Of a stretch of 8,656 nt of DNA, positions 1-5,880 are shown piece by piece. Position 1 is the stretch's first letter, and every line of letters begins with the position of its first letter. The DNA comes from Paludibacter sp. (GTDB lineage Bacteria > Bacteroidota > Bacteroidia > Bacteroidales > Paludibacteraceae): the NCBI GenBank assembly GCA_030655595.1, contig JAUSNQ010000044.1, positions 1 through 8,656 of the forward strand, written 5' to 3'. The translations under genes and the position numbers were made by a program. The notes beneath the pieces are model-generated. The model saw nothing but the letters and a program-made list of their open reading frames with translations. It was not told the DNA's origin and did not search any database.

Positions 1-628
1 CGGCATATTATTGAAAAAAAGCATGCCGGCAATACAATCCAATATTTACTTACAAGCGATAGGATTGTTTACAATTGCCATTGGAATTTCGATGGTGTGG
101 GAGTTAAAACATATTTTGATTGTGGTGGGAAGTTTGGCTATAGGCTCTTTAGTAGGAGAGTGGTTAAATTTGGAATCGGCGGCAGATAAACTGAGTAACT
201 ATCTCAAATTCAGATTGAAAATTGGCAATGAAAAATTTTCTGAAGGTTTAATAACTGCATTTTTGTTGTTTTGCATAGGCTCCATGACCATTTTGGGTGC
301 CATCCAAGAAGGCACCGGAGTATCCTCAGATTTACTATTCACCAAATCTTTGATGGATTTTTTCTCATCCATTATTTTAGCTTCTGCTTTTGGCCTTGGG
401 GTCATGGTTTCAGCACTGCCATTATTCCTTTTTCAAGCTGGTTTGACCCTATTGGCGATGGGAGCATCTCAATTTTTTACACCTGAAATTATTCACGGAC
501 TGACAAATATTGGTGGAATTTTATTAATTGGTCTGGGTATTAATATATTGGAAATTAAAAAGATAAAGGTGATGAACATGTTGCCTTCTTTGGTTGTTGT
601 GGTATTATTTCTTTGGATATTTGCTTAA
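1..628 (+). CDS. DUF554 family membrane protein (YdfK/YqgA type), 5'-partial
   Basis: This is an integral inner-membrane protein of the DUF554 family; its function is unknown, and a transporter role sometimes suggested for the family is unproven. The frame is open from base 2 and reads G-I-L-L-K-K-S before the first candidate start (TTG at 11). That resembles the GLLLKK segment found near the N-terminus of family members, so the true start, probably some 15-20 codons upstream, lies outside the window. Visible family features are the GSMTILGAIQEG segment (codons around 281-316), the GVMVSALPLFLFQ segment (around 398-436), and the C-terminal TNIGGILLIGLGINIL followed by IKKIKVMNMLPSL (around 503-592). 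About five or six hydrophobic segments are evident. It ends at TAA 626-628, just before an inverted repeat, and appears transcriptionally separate from the carboxylase genes downstream. The family assignment is firm; no function is inferred. Confidence 0.88.
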   Translation, partial: GILLKKSMPAIQSNIYLQAIGLFTIAIGISMVWELKHILIVVGSLAIGSLVGEWLNLESAADKLSNYLKFRLKIGNEKFSEGLITAFLLFCIGSMTILGAIQEGTGVSSDLLFTKSLMDFFSSIILASAFGLGVMVSALPLFLFQAGLTLLAMGASQFFTPEIIHGLTNIGGILLIGLGINILEIKKIKVMNMLPSLVVVVLFLWIFA

Positions 629-652
629 GTATGCACAAAATGACTATTTTTG
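620..652 (+). promoter_or_regulatory. Candidate Bacteroidota-type promoter for the acyl-CoA carboxylase operon
   Basis: A TTTG at 620-623 lies 21 bases upstream of TATTTTTG at 645-652. The latter matches the TAnnTTTG -7 element known for Bacteroidota sigma-ABfr promoters, whose -33 element is TTTG or TTG at about this distance. Transcription would start roughly at 657-661, giving a leader of about 15-18 bases before the ATG at 675. The -33 element lies inside the last codons of the upstream gene. This is pattern matching in A/T-rich DNA, so a chance match is possible. Confidence 0.42.
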
Positions 653-656
653 TGCA
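632..656 (+). terminator. Perfect 9-bp inverted repeat, candidate weak terminator or operator
   Basis: TGCACAAAA (632-640) and TTTTGTGCA (648-656) are exact reverse complements separated by a 7-base loop, and are followed by GTTTT. The repeat begins 3 bases after the stop of the DUF554 gene, which fits a weak, A/U-rich intrinsic terminator. The stem has only three G/C pairs and the T-tract beyond it is short, so termination would be inefficient. The same bases contain the TAnnTTTG promoter candidate, so a protein-binding operator is an equally good reading. Confidence 0.45.
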
Positions 657-674
657 GTTTTAAATTAATAAAAT

Positions 675-2210
675 ATGAACAAAAATGAAATATTTGAAAA
701 GCGAATAAAAGCTTTACAAGAGATGGAAGACAATGCTGTGAATAAGCAGCATCTTAAGGGCAAATTGACTGCCAGAGAGAGATTGGACGTTCTTTTTGAT
801 GAAGATACATTTTTCGAATTCGATGCTTTTGTTGCTCCATCACTTTCACCAATGAGCAGTCGACAATCAAATTTTGGAGATGGAGTTGTAGTTGGAAGGG
901 GTCTTGTGCAAGGAAGAAGCGTTTTTGCTTATGCACAGGATTTCACCGTTTTAGGTGGTTCATTGGGATATGCACATGGAATGAAGATTGCCAAGGTTCA
1001 AGAGATGGCATTGAAATTAGGTGCACCAATAGTAGGCCTCATGGATTCAGGTGGAGCGCGTATTCAGGAAGGTGTGAAAAGTCTATCGGCTTATGCCACT
1101 ATTTTCACCAATAATGTTCGTTCCTCAGGTATTGTCCCTCAAATTTCAGTTATATTAGGACCTGCAGCCGGTGGAGCAGTTTATTCTCCGGCGCTTACCG
1201 ATTTTGTTTTCATGACAAAAAACACATCCTACATGTTTGTAACAGGTCCGGATGTTGTCAAAGAGGTACTGAACGAAGAAATTGACAAAGATGGATTGGG
1301 TGGGGGAGATGTGCATGCCAATAAAAGCGGTGTGGCCCATTTTGTTTCCGGTGATGAGGAACATACGATTCTATTGGTTCGCAAGTTATTATCATATATT
1401 CCTTCTAATAATTTCGAATCGTTGCCGGTATCTAACCAGACTAAATACTACAAATCCAGACAAGAGTTTTTAAATAAAATCATCCCTGATGATCCAAATC
1501 GACCTTACGATATGAAGGAAATCATCAACATCATTGTTGATAAAGAGTCCTTTTTTGAAGTACACGAAGGTTTTGCTCAAAACATTCTGGTTGGATTTGC
1601 CCGTTTAAATGGTAAAACCATCGGCATTGTTGCCAACCAGCCAAAAGTGATGGCGGGAACACTGGATATCAATGCCAGCATCAAGGGAGCCCGTTTTGTA
1701 CGTTTCTGCGATGCATTTAATATTCCGCTGTTAATCTTAGAAGATGTCCCCGGTTTTTTACCTGGCATCGAACAAGAGCATAATGGTATTATTCGCAATG
1801 GAGCTAAATTGTTATATGCATTTTGTGAAGCAACAGTACCGAAAATAACGATCATTACACGAAAAGCTTATGGTGGTGCGTACATAGTGATGAGTAGTAA
1901 AAATACGGGTGGTGATTTTAATTTTGCTTGGCCTTCAGCTGAAATAGCAGTGATGGGACCTGCCGGCGCAATTAAGATTGTGAATAAACATGAATTGGCA
2001 AATGCAGAGAACAAAGCAGAAATGGAAAAAATTCTGACTGAAAAATATAAAGCTGAAATTGCAAATCCATACAAAGCAGAAGAATTAGGATTGATTGATG
2101 AGGTTATTAATCCTGTTCAAACAAGAAATATTATCATTACTGCATTTGAAATTCTATCCAATAAACAATACTCCAAACCAGAGCGGAAACACGGAAATAT
2201 TCCGTTGTAA
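675..2210 (+). CDS. pccB: Acyl-CoA carboxylase, carboxyltransferase beta subunit (propionyl-CoA carboxylase beta-like)
   Basis: This 511-residue cytoplasmic carboxyltransferase has the usual length for PccB/MmdA-type subunits. It transfers the carboxyl group from carboxybiotin to the alpha-carbon of an acyl-CoA. Two crotonase-like halves are visible. The N-terminal half has LTARERLD (31-38), SGGARIQEG (125-133) and the oxyanion-forming GPAAGGAVYSPALTDF (162-177). The C-terminal half has EDVPGFLPG (356-364), RKAYGGAYIVM (396-406) and AWPSAEIAVMGPAGA (418-432), ending with NPYKAEELGLIDEVI. The start is fixed by an in-frame TAA at 669-671, two codons before the ATG; no Shine-Dalgarno is seen. 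It is the first gene of a three-gene operon with the biotin carboxylase and biotin carrier genes. Residue 404 is Ile, where propionyl-CoA-specific PccB proteins usually have Asp (GGAYDVM); that position is known to affect acyl chain preference. The symbol therefore denotes the family only, and acetyl-CoA or mixed specificity is possible. A decarboxylase or transcarboxylase role is less likely, because a biotin carboxylase is encoded next door. Confidence 0.92.
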   Translation: MNKNEIFEKRIKALQEMEDNAVNKQHLKGKLTARERLDVLFDEDTFFEFDAFVAPSLSPMSSRQSNFGDGVVVGRGLVQGRSVFAYAQDFTVLGGSLGYAHGMKIAKVQEMALKLGAPIVGLMDSGGARIQEGVKSLSAYATIFTNNVRSSGIVPQISVILGPAAGGAVYSPALTDFVFMTKNTSYMFVTGPDVVKEVLNEEIDKDGLGGGDVHANKSGVAHFVSGDEEHTILLVRKLLSYIPSNNFESLPVSNQTKYYKSRQEFLNKIIPDDPNRPYDMKEIINIIVDKESFFEVHEGFAQNILVGFARLNGKTIGIVANQPKVMAGTLDINASIKGARFVRFCDAFNIPLLILEDVPGFLPGIEQEHNGIIRNGAKLLYAFCEATVPKITIITRKAYGGAYIVMSSKNTGGDFNFAWPSAEIAVMGPAGAIKIVNKHELANAENKAEMEKILTEKYKAEIANPYKAEELGLIDEVINPVQTRNIIITAFEILSNKQYSKPERKHGNIPL

Positions 2211-2238
2211 TAAGCAATGCATATTTGTAGATTTCCGT
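2191..2238 (+). repeat. One left arm with two alternative right arms at the beta-subunit/biotin-carboxylase junction
   Basis: ACGGAAAT (2191-2198), in the last codons of the carboxyltransferase gene, can pair in two ways. Its first six bases pair with TTCCGT (2200-2205), forming a 6-bp stem with a 3-base loop that ends just before the stop codon. All eight bases can instead pair with ATTTCCGT (2231-2238) in the intergenic leader. The two foldings exclude each other. The pairing is exact as read; any effect on mRNA stability or on translation of the next gene is inference. Confidence 0.35.
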
Positions 2239-2272
2239 TAGTAAAAGCAATATCATATCAATATTTTAAAAA

Positions 2273-3769
2273 ATGAAGAAAAGACTTTTAATTGCAAACA
2301 GAAGCGAAATAGCCATTCGAATTATTCGTTCTGCTCATAAAATGGGTATGATTGCAATCGTTTTTCAGAGTGACAAAGAACCGGATGCTTTATATTTGAA
2401 GTATGCTGATGAAGTAATTCAGGCACATGATGCCAATGATGACAAAGCTATCTTTCTAAATCCGGATAAGATTGTCAATTTTGCACTTGAACACCAAATT
2501 GATTTAATTCATCCCGGATATGGATTTCTGTCTGAAAATCCTGATTTTGCAGCACTTTGCATAGGTAATAATATTAATTTTATCGGACCATCTCCTGAGT
2601 TAATTCGGGATATGGGATTAAAGACTGTTGCCAAGAGTATGGCAATTGAAGCAGGACTTCCATTGGTGCCCGGCTCAGATGGTCCGGTTGTCGATGTAAA
2701 GGCTGCCAAAGAGTTCGCTGATAAAATTGGTTATCCGGTGATATTAAAAGCTTCAGCTGGAGGTGGTGGTAGGGGCATGAGGATAGTTGAAAAACCGGAA
2801 ACAATTGAAAGAAATTTCAAATCGGCTTACGATGAAGCGTTGGCAGCTTTTGGAAATGGAGATATTTTTATTGAGAAATATCTGCAAAATCCAAAACATC
2901 TGGAATTTCAAATTTTAGGTGATAAGCATGGAAATGTAATTCATCTTGGTGAACGAGAATGCTCATTGCAAAGAAAACATCAAAAAATTGTTGAAGAAGC
3001 ACCTTCGGCTAGTGTTACAAACGAAATGCGTACTCAAATGGGAGAAATGGCCGTTAGATTTGCAAAAAAAATCGGTTATTTCTCTGTTGGAACAATTGAG
3101 TATATCATGGATGAAGATGGTTCGTATTATTTCATGGAAATGAATACCCGCATTCAGGTTGAACATCCTGTTACGGAGATGATTACCGGTGTTGATTTGG
3201 TTGACTGGCAAATTCGAGTGGCCTTGGGTGAGAAATTAACCCTGAAACAAAAGGATATTAAGATCAAAGGTTGGGCTATAGAATGTCGCATCAATACAGA
3301 GGATCCGCAAAATAGATTCAGTCCGCAAACAGGTTTTATCGATAAAATTCAATTTCCGCAAGATCCCTCTGTCAGAATAGAAACAGGATTCCTAAGTGGA
3401 TCAATCGTTACCCCCTATTTTGATTCTATGATTGCTAAAATCATTGTTCATGGGAAAGACAGAAATGATGTCATCCAAAAAACATTAAATGCACTGAATG
3501 ACTTTAATATAATAGGTTTGAAGACCACTGTTCCATTTTGTAAAGCCGTATTGCGACATCCCGAATTTATCAATGCGACTTATACAACACGTTGGGTTGA
3601 TTTGGTTTATACTCCGGAGATGTTGGAAGACTGTGATGATGAAATGATTGGTGCATTAGCGGCAACTATCATGTATGCTTCTGAATATCTTCAATTGCAG
3701 GGAGATATTCCTGCTTATCGAAATGACGCATTGAATGTGTGGGTTTTAAATAAACGACTTAATTATTAA
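2273..3769 (+). CDS. accC: Biotin carboxylase subunit of acyl-CoA carboxylase (AccC-like)
   Basis: This 498-residue ATP-grasp enzyme carboxylates carrier-bound biotin using ATP and bicarbonate. The N-terminal domain opens with RLLIANRSEIAIRI (4-17) and contains HPGYGFLSEN (80-89). The ATP-grasp core has Lys120, Lys159, the glycine-rich loop SAGGGGRGM (161-169), His209, the QRKHQK segment with His236 and Lys238, Glu276, Glu289, Arg293 and Glu297 in MEMNTRIQVEH, and Arg339 in IECRINTEDP. These correspond to the known catalytic and nucleotide-binding residues of E. coli AccC, so the enzyme should be active. The start ATG is fixed by an in-frame TAA at 2267-2269. The protein exceeds AccC (about 450 residues) by roughly 50 C-terminal residues containing a probable helix (about 456-475). 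This may be the beginning of a BT-like domain that docks the carboxyltransferase, as in the propionyl-CoA carboxylase alpha chain. It lies 62 bases after the beta subunit gene and 5 before the carrier gene, consistent with co-transcription. The arrangement argues for an acyl-CoA carboxylase rather than the fatty-acid-synthesis AccC, which pairs with AccB, AccA and AccD. Confidence 0.93.
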   Translation: MKKRLLIANRSEIAIRIIRSAHKMGMIAIVFQSDKEPDALYLKYADEVIQAHDANDDKAIFLNPDKIVNFALEHQIDLIHPGYGFLSENPDFAALCIGNNINFIGPSPELIRDMGLKTVAKSMAIEAGLPLVPGSDGPVVDVKAAKEFADKIGYPVILKASAGGGGRGMRIVEKPETIERNFKSAYDEALAAFGNGDIFIEKYLQNPKHLEFQILGDKHGNVIHLGERECSLQRKHQKIVEEAPSASVTNEMRTQMGEMAVRFAKKIGYFSVGTIEYIMDEDGSYYFMEMNTRIQVEHPVTEMITGVDLVDWQIRVALGEKLTLKQKDIKIKGWAIECRINTEDPQNRFSPQTGFIDKIQFPQDPSVRIETGFLSGSIVTPYFDSMIAKIIVHGKDRNDVIQKTLNALNDFNIIGLKTTVPFCKAVLRHPEFINATYTTRWVDLVYTPEMLEDCDDEMIGALAATIMYASEYLQLQGDIPAYRNDALNVWVLNKRLNY

Positions 3770-3774
3770 AAAGT

Positions 3775-4323
3775 ATGGGAACTTCGTATAAATATAAGCG
3801 TGATGCCTCCAGGTTATTCATTGCCTTACGCGATAATGGAAAAAGGTATAAAATTTATATACCAAAAGAGTCAAATCCTGTCATCAATGGTACAGAGCAG
3901 GAAATTGATTTTGTGGAACAAGAAGATTTTCAATATACTTTTGATTGGAAAGGAAAGCAATTTCATTGCGAATTAGTTTCTCGCGACCAAAATAAGGCTA
4001 CGGTAAATGTCAATGGTGTTGAATATAAATTCAGTTTAGAATCCATCTTTTCATATGTTCGTAAAGGAATGATTGCCAGTGGTGATGACAAAAGTGGTTC
4101 GAATAATATTATTGCACCAATGCCCGGAAAAATTGTAGATGTGTTCTTAAATGAAGGTGATTTAGTCAATGTAGGTGAACCCATTCTAACGCTGGAAGCC
4201 ATGAAGATGCAAAATGAAATTTCAGCAGACTGTAATGGTGTAATTCAAAAAATTAGGGTAAGTCCCGGACAATCAGTTATGAAAGATGAGCTGTTGATAG
4301 AAATTCAATCCATTGATGTTTAA
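3775..4323 (+). CDS. Biotin carboxyl carrier subunit of acyl-CoA carboxylase
   Basis: This 182-residue protein carries the swinging biotin between the biotin carboxylase and carboxyltransferase active sites. The C-terminal biotinyl domain (about 111-180) shows IIAPMPGKI (112-120) and the EAMKM signature (141-145), with Lys144 as the residue biotinylated by biotin-protein ligase (not encoded here). The N-terminal part (about 1-100) is beta-rich with alternating hydrophobic residues and lacks the Ala/Pro-rich linker of E. coli AccB. By analogy with the propionyl-CoA carboxylase alpha chain it may be the beta-barrel of a BT domain, but I infer this from length and pattern rather than recognisable motifs. 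An in-frame TAA at 3760-3762 makes ATG 3775 the only good start. The frame differs from that of the preceding gene, so this is not a single reading frame broken by a stop codon. Its TAA (4321-4323) overlaps the stop codon of the convergent ubiE gene. Confidence 0.92.
   Translation: MGTSYKYKRDASRLFIALRDNGKRYKIYIPKESNPVINGTEQEIDFVEQEDFQYTFDWKGKQFHCELVSRDQNKATVNVNGVEYKFSLESIFSYVRKGMIASGDDKSGSNNIIAPMPGKIVDVFLNEGDLVNVGEPILTLEAMKMQNEISADCNGVIQKIRVSPGQSVMKDELLIEIQSIDV
4320..4323. other. Overlapping stop codons of convergent genes (TTAA)
   Basis: The plus-strand biotin carrier gene ends with TAA at 4321-4323 and the minus-strand ubiE gene ends with TAA at 4322-4320. Both stops are read from the single palindrome TTAA. 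There is no intergenic space, and I see no G/C-rich stem followed by a T-tract on either strand within about 100 bases. A run of six T at 4330-4335, inside the ubiE coding region, has no convincing stem before it. Confidence 0.9.
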
Positions 4324-5066
4324 CTCGTCTTTTTTAAAAGGTAAGCACTGCAAACATCGAATGTAAAGCGTTTGTATTTTACAATTTCAAAATGATAATC
4401 TGATAATAGCGATATTAATTTTTTCCCTTTAGGGAAAACACCCATTGATCCGGTAAGGTATTGAAAATCATTCTTGTCAATTAATTTTCCTGATAATACT
4501 TTATAAATTTTCATATAAATCTGATAAAGTCGCATCATGAAACCTTGATGAGGCTCGTTAATTTCAACAATCAGAAAATGTCCACCAGACTTCAGTACAC
4601 GGTTGATTTCCTGAATTGACTGAGAAAGTTTTTCAAGATTTCTTAACCCAAAAGCAATTGTTACAACATCAAAACTATTATCTGGAAAAGATAAAGAAGC
4701 TGCATCCTGCATTTCAAAGCTAATCGATGTTTGGAATTTTTTCTTATTTGTTTTTTGCTTTCCAATCTCCATCATCTGCTCAGAGACATCAATTCCAATT
4801 ATTGATTTTGGCTTAAGCAAGTCACACGAAACCAGAATCATATCTCCTGTACCAGTGGCAATATCCAGTATTCGCTCAGGGTCATATTTTTTGAGGTAAG
4901 AAACCGATTTTCTTCTCCAGATATGCGCCATGCCCCATGACATCAAGTCGTTAAAGAAATCGTATTTTTTGGAAATTTTATTGAACAGTCTTGTCAACTG
5001 TACTGTCTTATTTTCCTGTTCATTATATGGTTTTACCTGATCATTCAGAATCTCTTCTGTATTCAT
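4320..5066 (-). CDS. ubiE: Demethylmenaquinone methyltransferase (UbiE/MenG family)
   Basis: This 248-residue SAM-dependent methyltransferase probably makes the final C-methylation of demethylmenaquinone to menaquinone, acting at the membrane surface. The Rossmann-type fold is shown by LDIATGTGD (67-75, SAM motif I), GIDVSEQM (91-98, with the acidic residue for the ribose), FPDNSFDVVTIAFGLRN (127-143) and RVLKSGG (156-162). The N-terminal VKPY (11-14) and LFNKISKKYDFFN (27-39) match the family's lead-in. Some signature positions deviate. RVLKPGG is RVLKSGG here, the usual E-F-S after motif III is E-I-N, and the usual YLPES near the C-terminus is YLTGS (203-207). The protein could thus be a diverged orthologue or a related quinone or other methyltransferase, but overall resemblance favours UbiE. 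The ATG at 5066-5064 overlaps the lgt stop in ATGA, suggesting translational coupling. It is the last gene of the secA-lgt-ubiE cluster. Confidence 0.85.
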   Translation of the reverse strand: MNTEEILNDQVKPYNEQENKTVQLTRLFNKISKKYDFFNDLMSWGMAHIWRRKSVSYLKKYDPERILDIATGTGDMILVSCDLLKPKSIIGIDVSEQMMEIGKQKTNKKKFQTSISFEMQDAASLSFPDNSFDVVTIAFGLRNLEKLSQSIQEINRVLKSGGHFLIVEINEPHQGFMMRLYQIYMKIYKVLSGKLIDKNDFQYLTGSMGVFPKGKKLISLLSDYHFEIVKYKRFTFDVCSAYLLKKTS

Positions 5067-5860
5067 TTCTTGATAGTAATTTTTTCTTTACTATTAAAAA
5101 TCAACCAAATACCCCAGATGATTAGTGGCAAACTTAGGATTTGCCCCATATTCAGGAACATTTCATTTTCAAATGATTCCTGGTTGTTTTTAATAAATTC
5201 TATCAAGAATCTTGAAAGAAAAATACCAATAAGAAAAACACCAAAGATTAGACCTGTACGTTTGTAAGCTTCTTTCTTCCAATACAACCAGTAAGTAAGT
5301 CCAAAGGTAATCAGACAATAAATAATTTCATAAATCTGTGTTGGATGCATGGGTTCTGTTTGTCCGTCACGCACAAAAATAAAACCCCAGGGTAGGATAG
5401 TAGGACCACCATATATTTCCGAATTCATAAGGTTTCCGAGGCGAATCAATGCACCTGTTAAAGCTACACCGATAACTAGTCGATCAAATACCCAGATATA
5501 ACCTTTTTTGGATACTTTCTTATTATACAAATAAGTTGAAATGATAATACCAATCGCGCCACCGTGACTGGCCAAACCACCTTGCCAAATAAATAGAATC
5601 TCCCATGGATTAGCGAGATAATACGCAGGATTATAGAAAAGGCAATGTCCGACTCTTGCTCCGATAATTGTACCTAAAACGGTATAAATAAACAACTTAT
5701 CGAGCCATTTTTCAGGTAATTTCTCGTGTTTGTAAATACGTTGCGTGCTGACTAAAGCCAACCAAATACCTAAAGCCCAAAGTAGTCCGTACCACCTGAT
5801 GTGTAATGCTCCCAAACTAAAAATCTCGGGATCTACATTCCATGTTATATAATTAAGCAT
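5063..5860 (-). CDS. lgt: Prolipoprotein diacylglyceryl transferase
   Basis: This inner-membrane enzyme transfers diacylglycerol from phosphatidylglycerol to the lipobox cysteine of prolipoproteins, the first step of lipoprotein maturation. The 265-residue protein has about seven hydrophobic segments. Family motifs are IRWYGLLWALGI (21-32), GARVGHCLFYNP (67-78), the essential-histidine motif SHGGAIG (98-104, His99), the signature RLGNLMNSEIYG (140-151, with Arg140 and Asn143), HPTQIYE (172-178), SRFLIEF (216-222) and NMGQILSLP (237-245). The chosen start is ATG 5860-5858, giving MLNYITW. A longer in-frame form from TTG at 5896 would run 16 bases into secA and add a polar stretch unlike the family N-terminus. 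It begins 20 bases after the secA stop and its TGA overlaps the ubiE start, so the three genes are probably one transcript. Processing prolipoproteins downstream of SecA makes functional sense of the pairing. Confidence 0.95.
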   Translation of the reverse strand: MLNYITWNVDPEIFSLGALHIRWYGLLWALGIWLALVSTQRIYKHEKLPEKWLDKLFIYTVLGTIIGARVGHCLFYNPAYYLANPWEILFIWQGGLASHGGAIGIIISTYLYNKKVSKKGYIWVFDRLVIGVALTGALIRLGNLMNSEIYGGPTILPWGFIFVRDGQTEPMHPTQIYEIIYCLITFGLTYWLYWKKEAYKRTGLIFGVFLIGIFLSRFLIEFIKNNQESFENEMFLNMGQILSLPLIIWGIWLIFNSKEKITIKK

Positions 5861-5880
5861 ATCATTTTGTTGTTTAATTG

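Noticed and set aside
11..13. TTG at 11 as the start of the DUF554 protein
   Set aside because: The frame is open upstream to base 2 and encodes residues that fit the family N-terminal region, so the gene is cut by the window rather than starting here.
1..28. Inverted repeat CGGCAT (1-6) / ATGCCG (23-28)
   Set aside because: It is only 6 bp with a 16-base loop, lies inside the coding frame of the DUF554 gene and abuts the window edge; chance is the simplest explanation.
1577..1855. 92-codon open frame antisense to the carboxyltransferase gene, and other 60-85 codon frames overlapping the main genes
   Set aside because: They lie wholly within strongly conserved genes, resemble no family I know, and are expected by chance opposite or out of frame with coding DNA.
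2273..2308. ANRSEIA in place of ANRGEIA in the biotin carboxylase as an inactivating change
   Set aside because: Serine at this position is common in active relatives such as pyruvate carboxylases, and all catalytic residues are present.
4362..4383. TGTAAA / TTTACA hairpin as a terminator for the carboxylase operon
   Set aside because: It is a 6-bp stem with only one G/C pair and a 10-base loop, no T-tract follows it, and it lies inside ubiE coding sequence.
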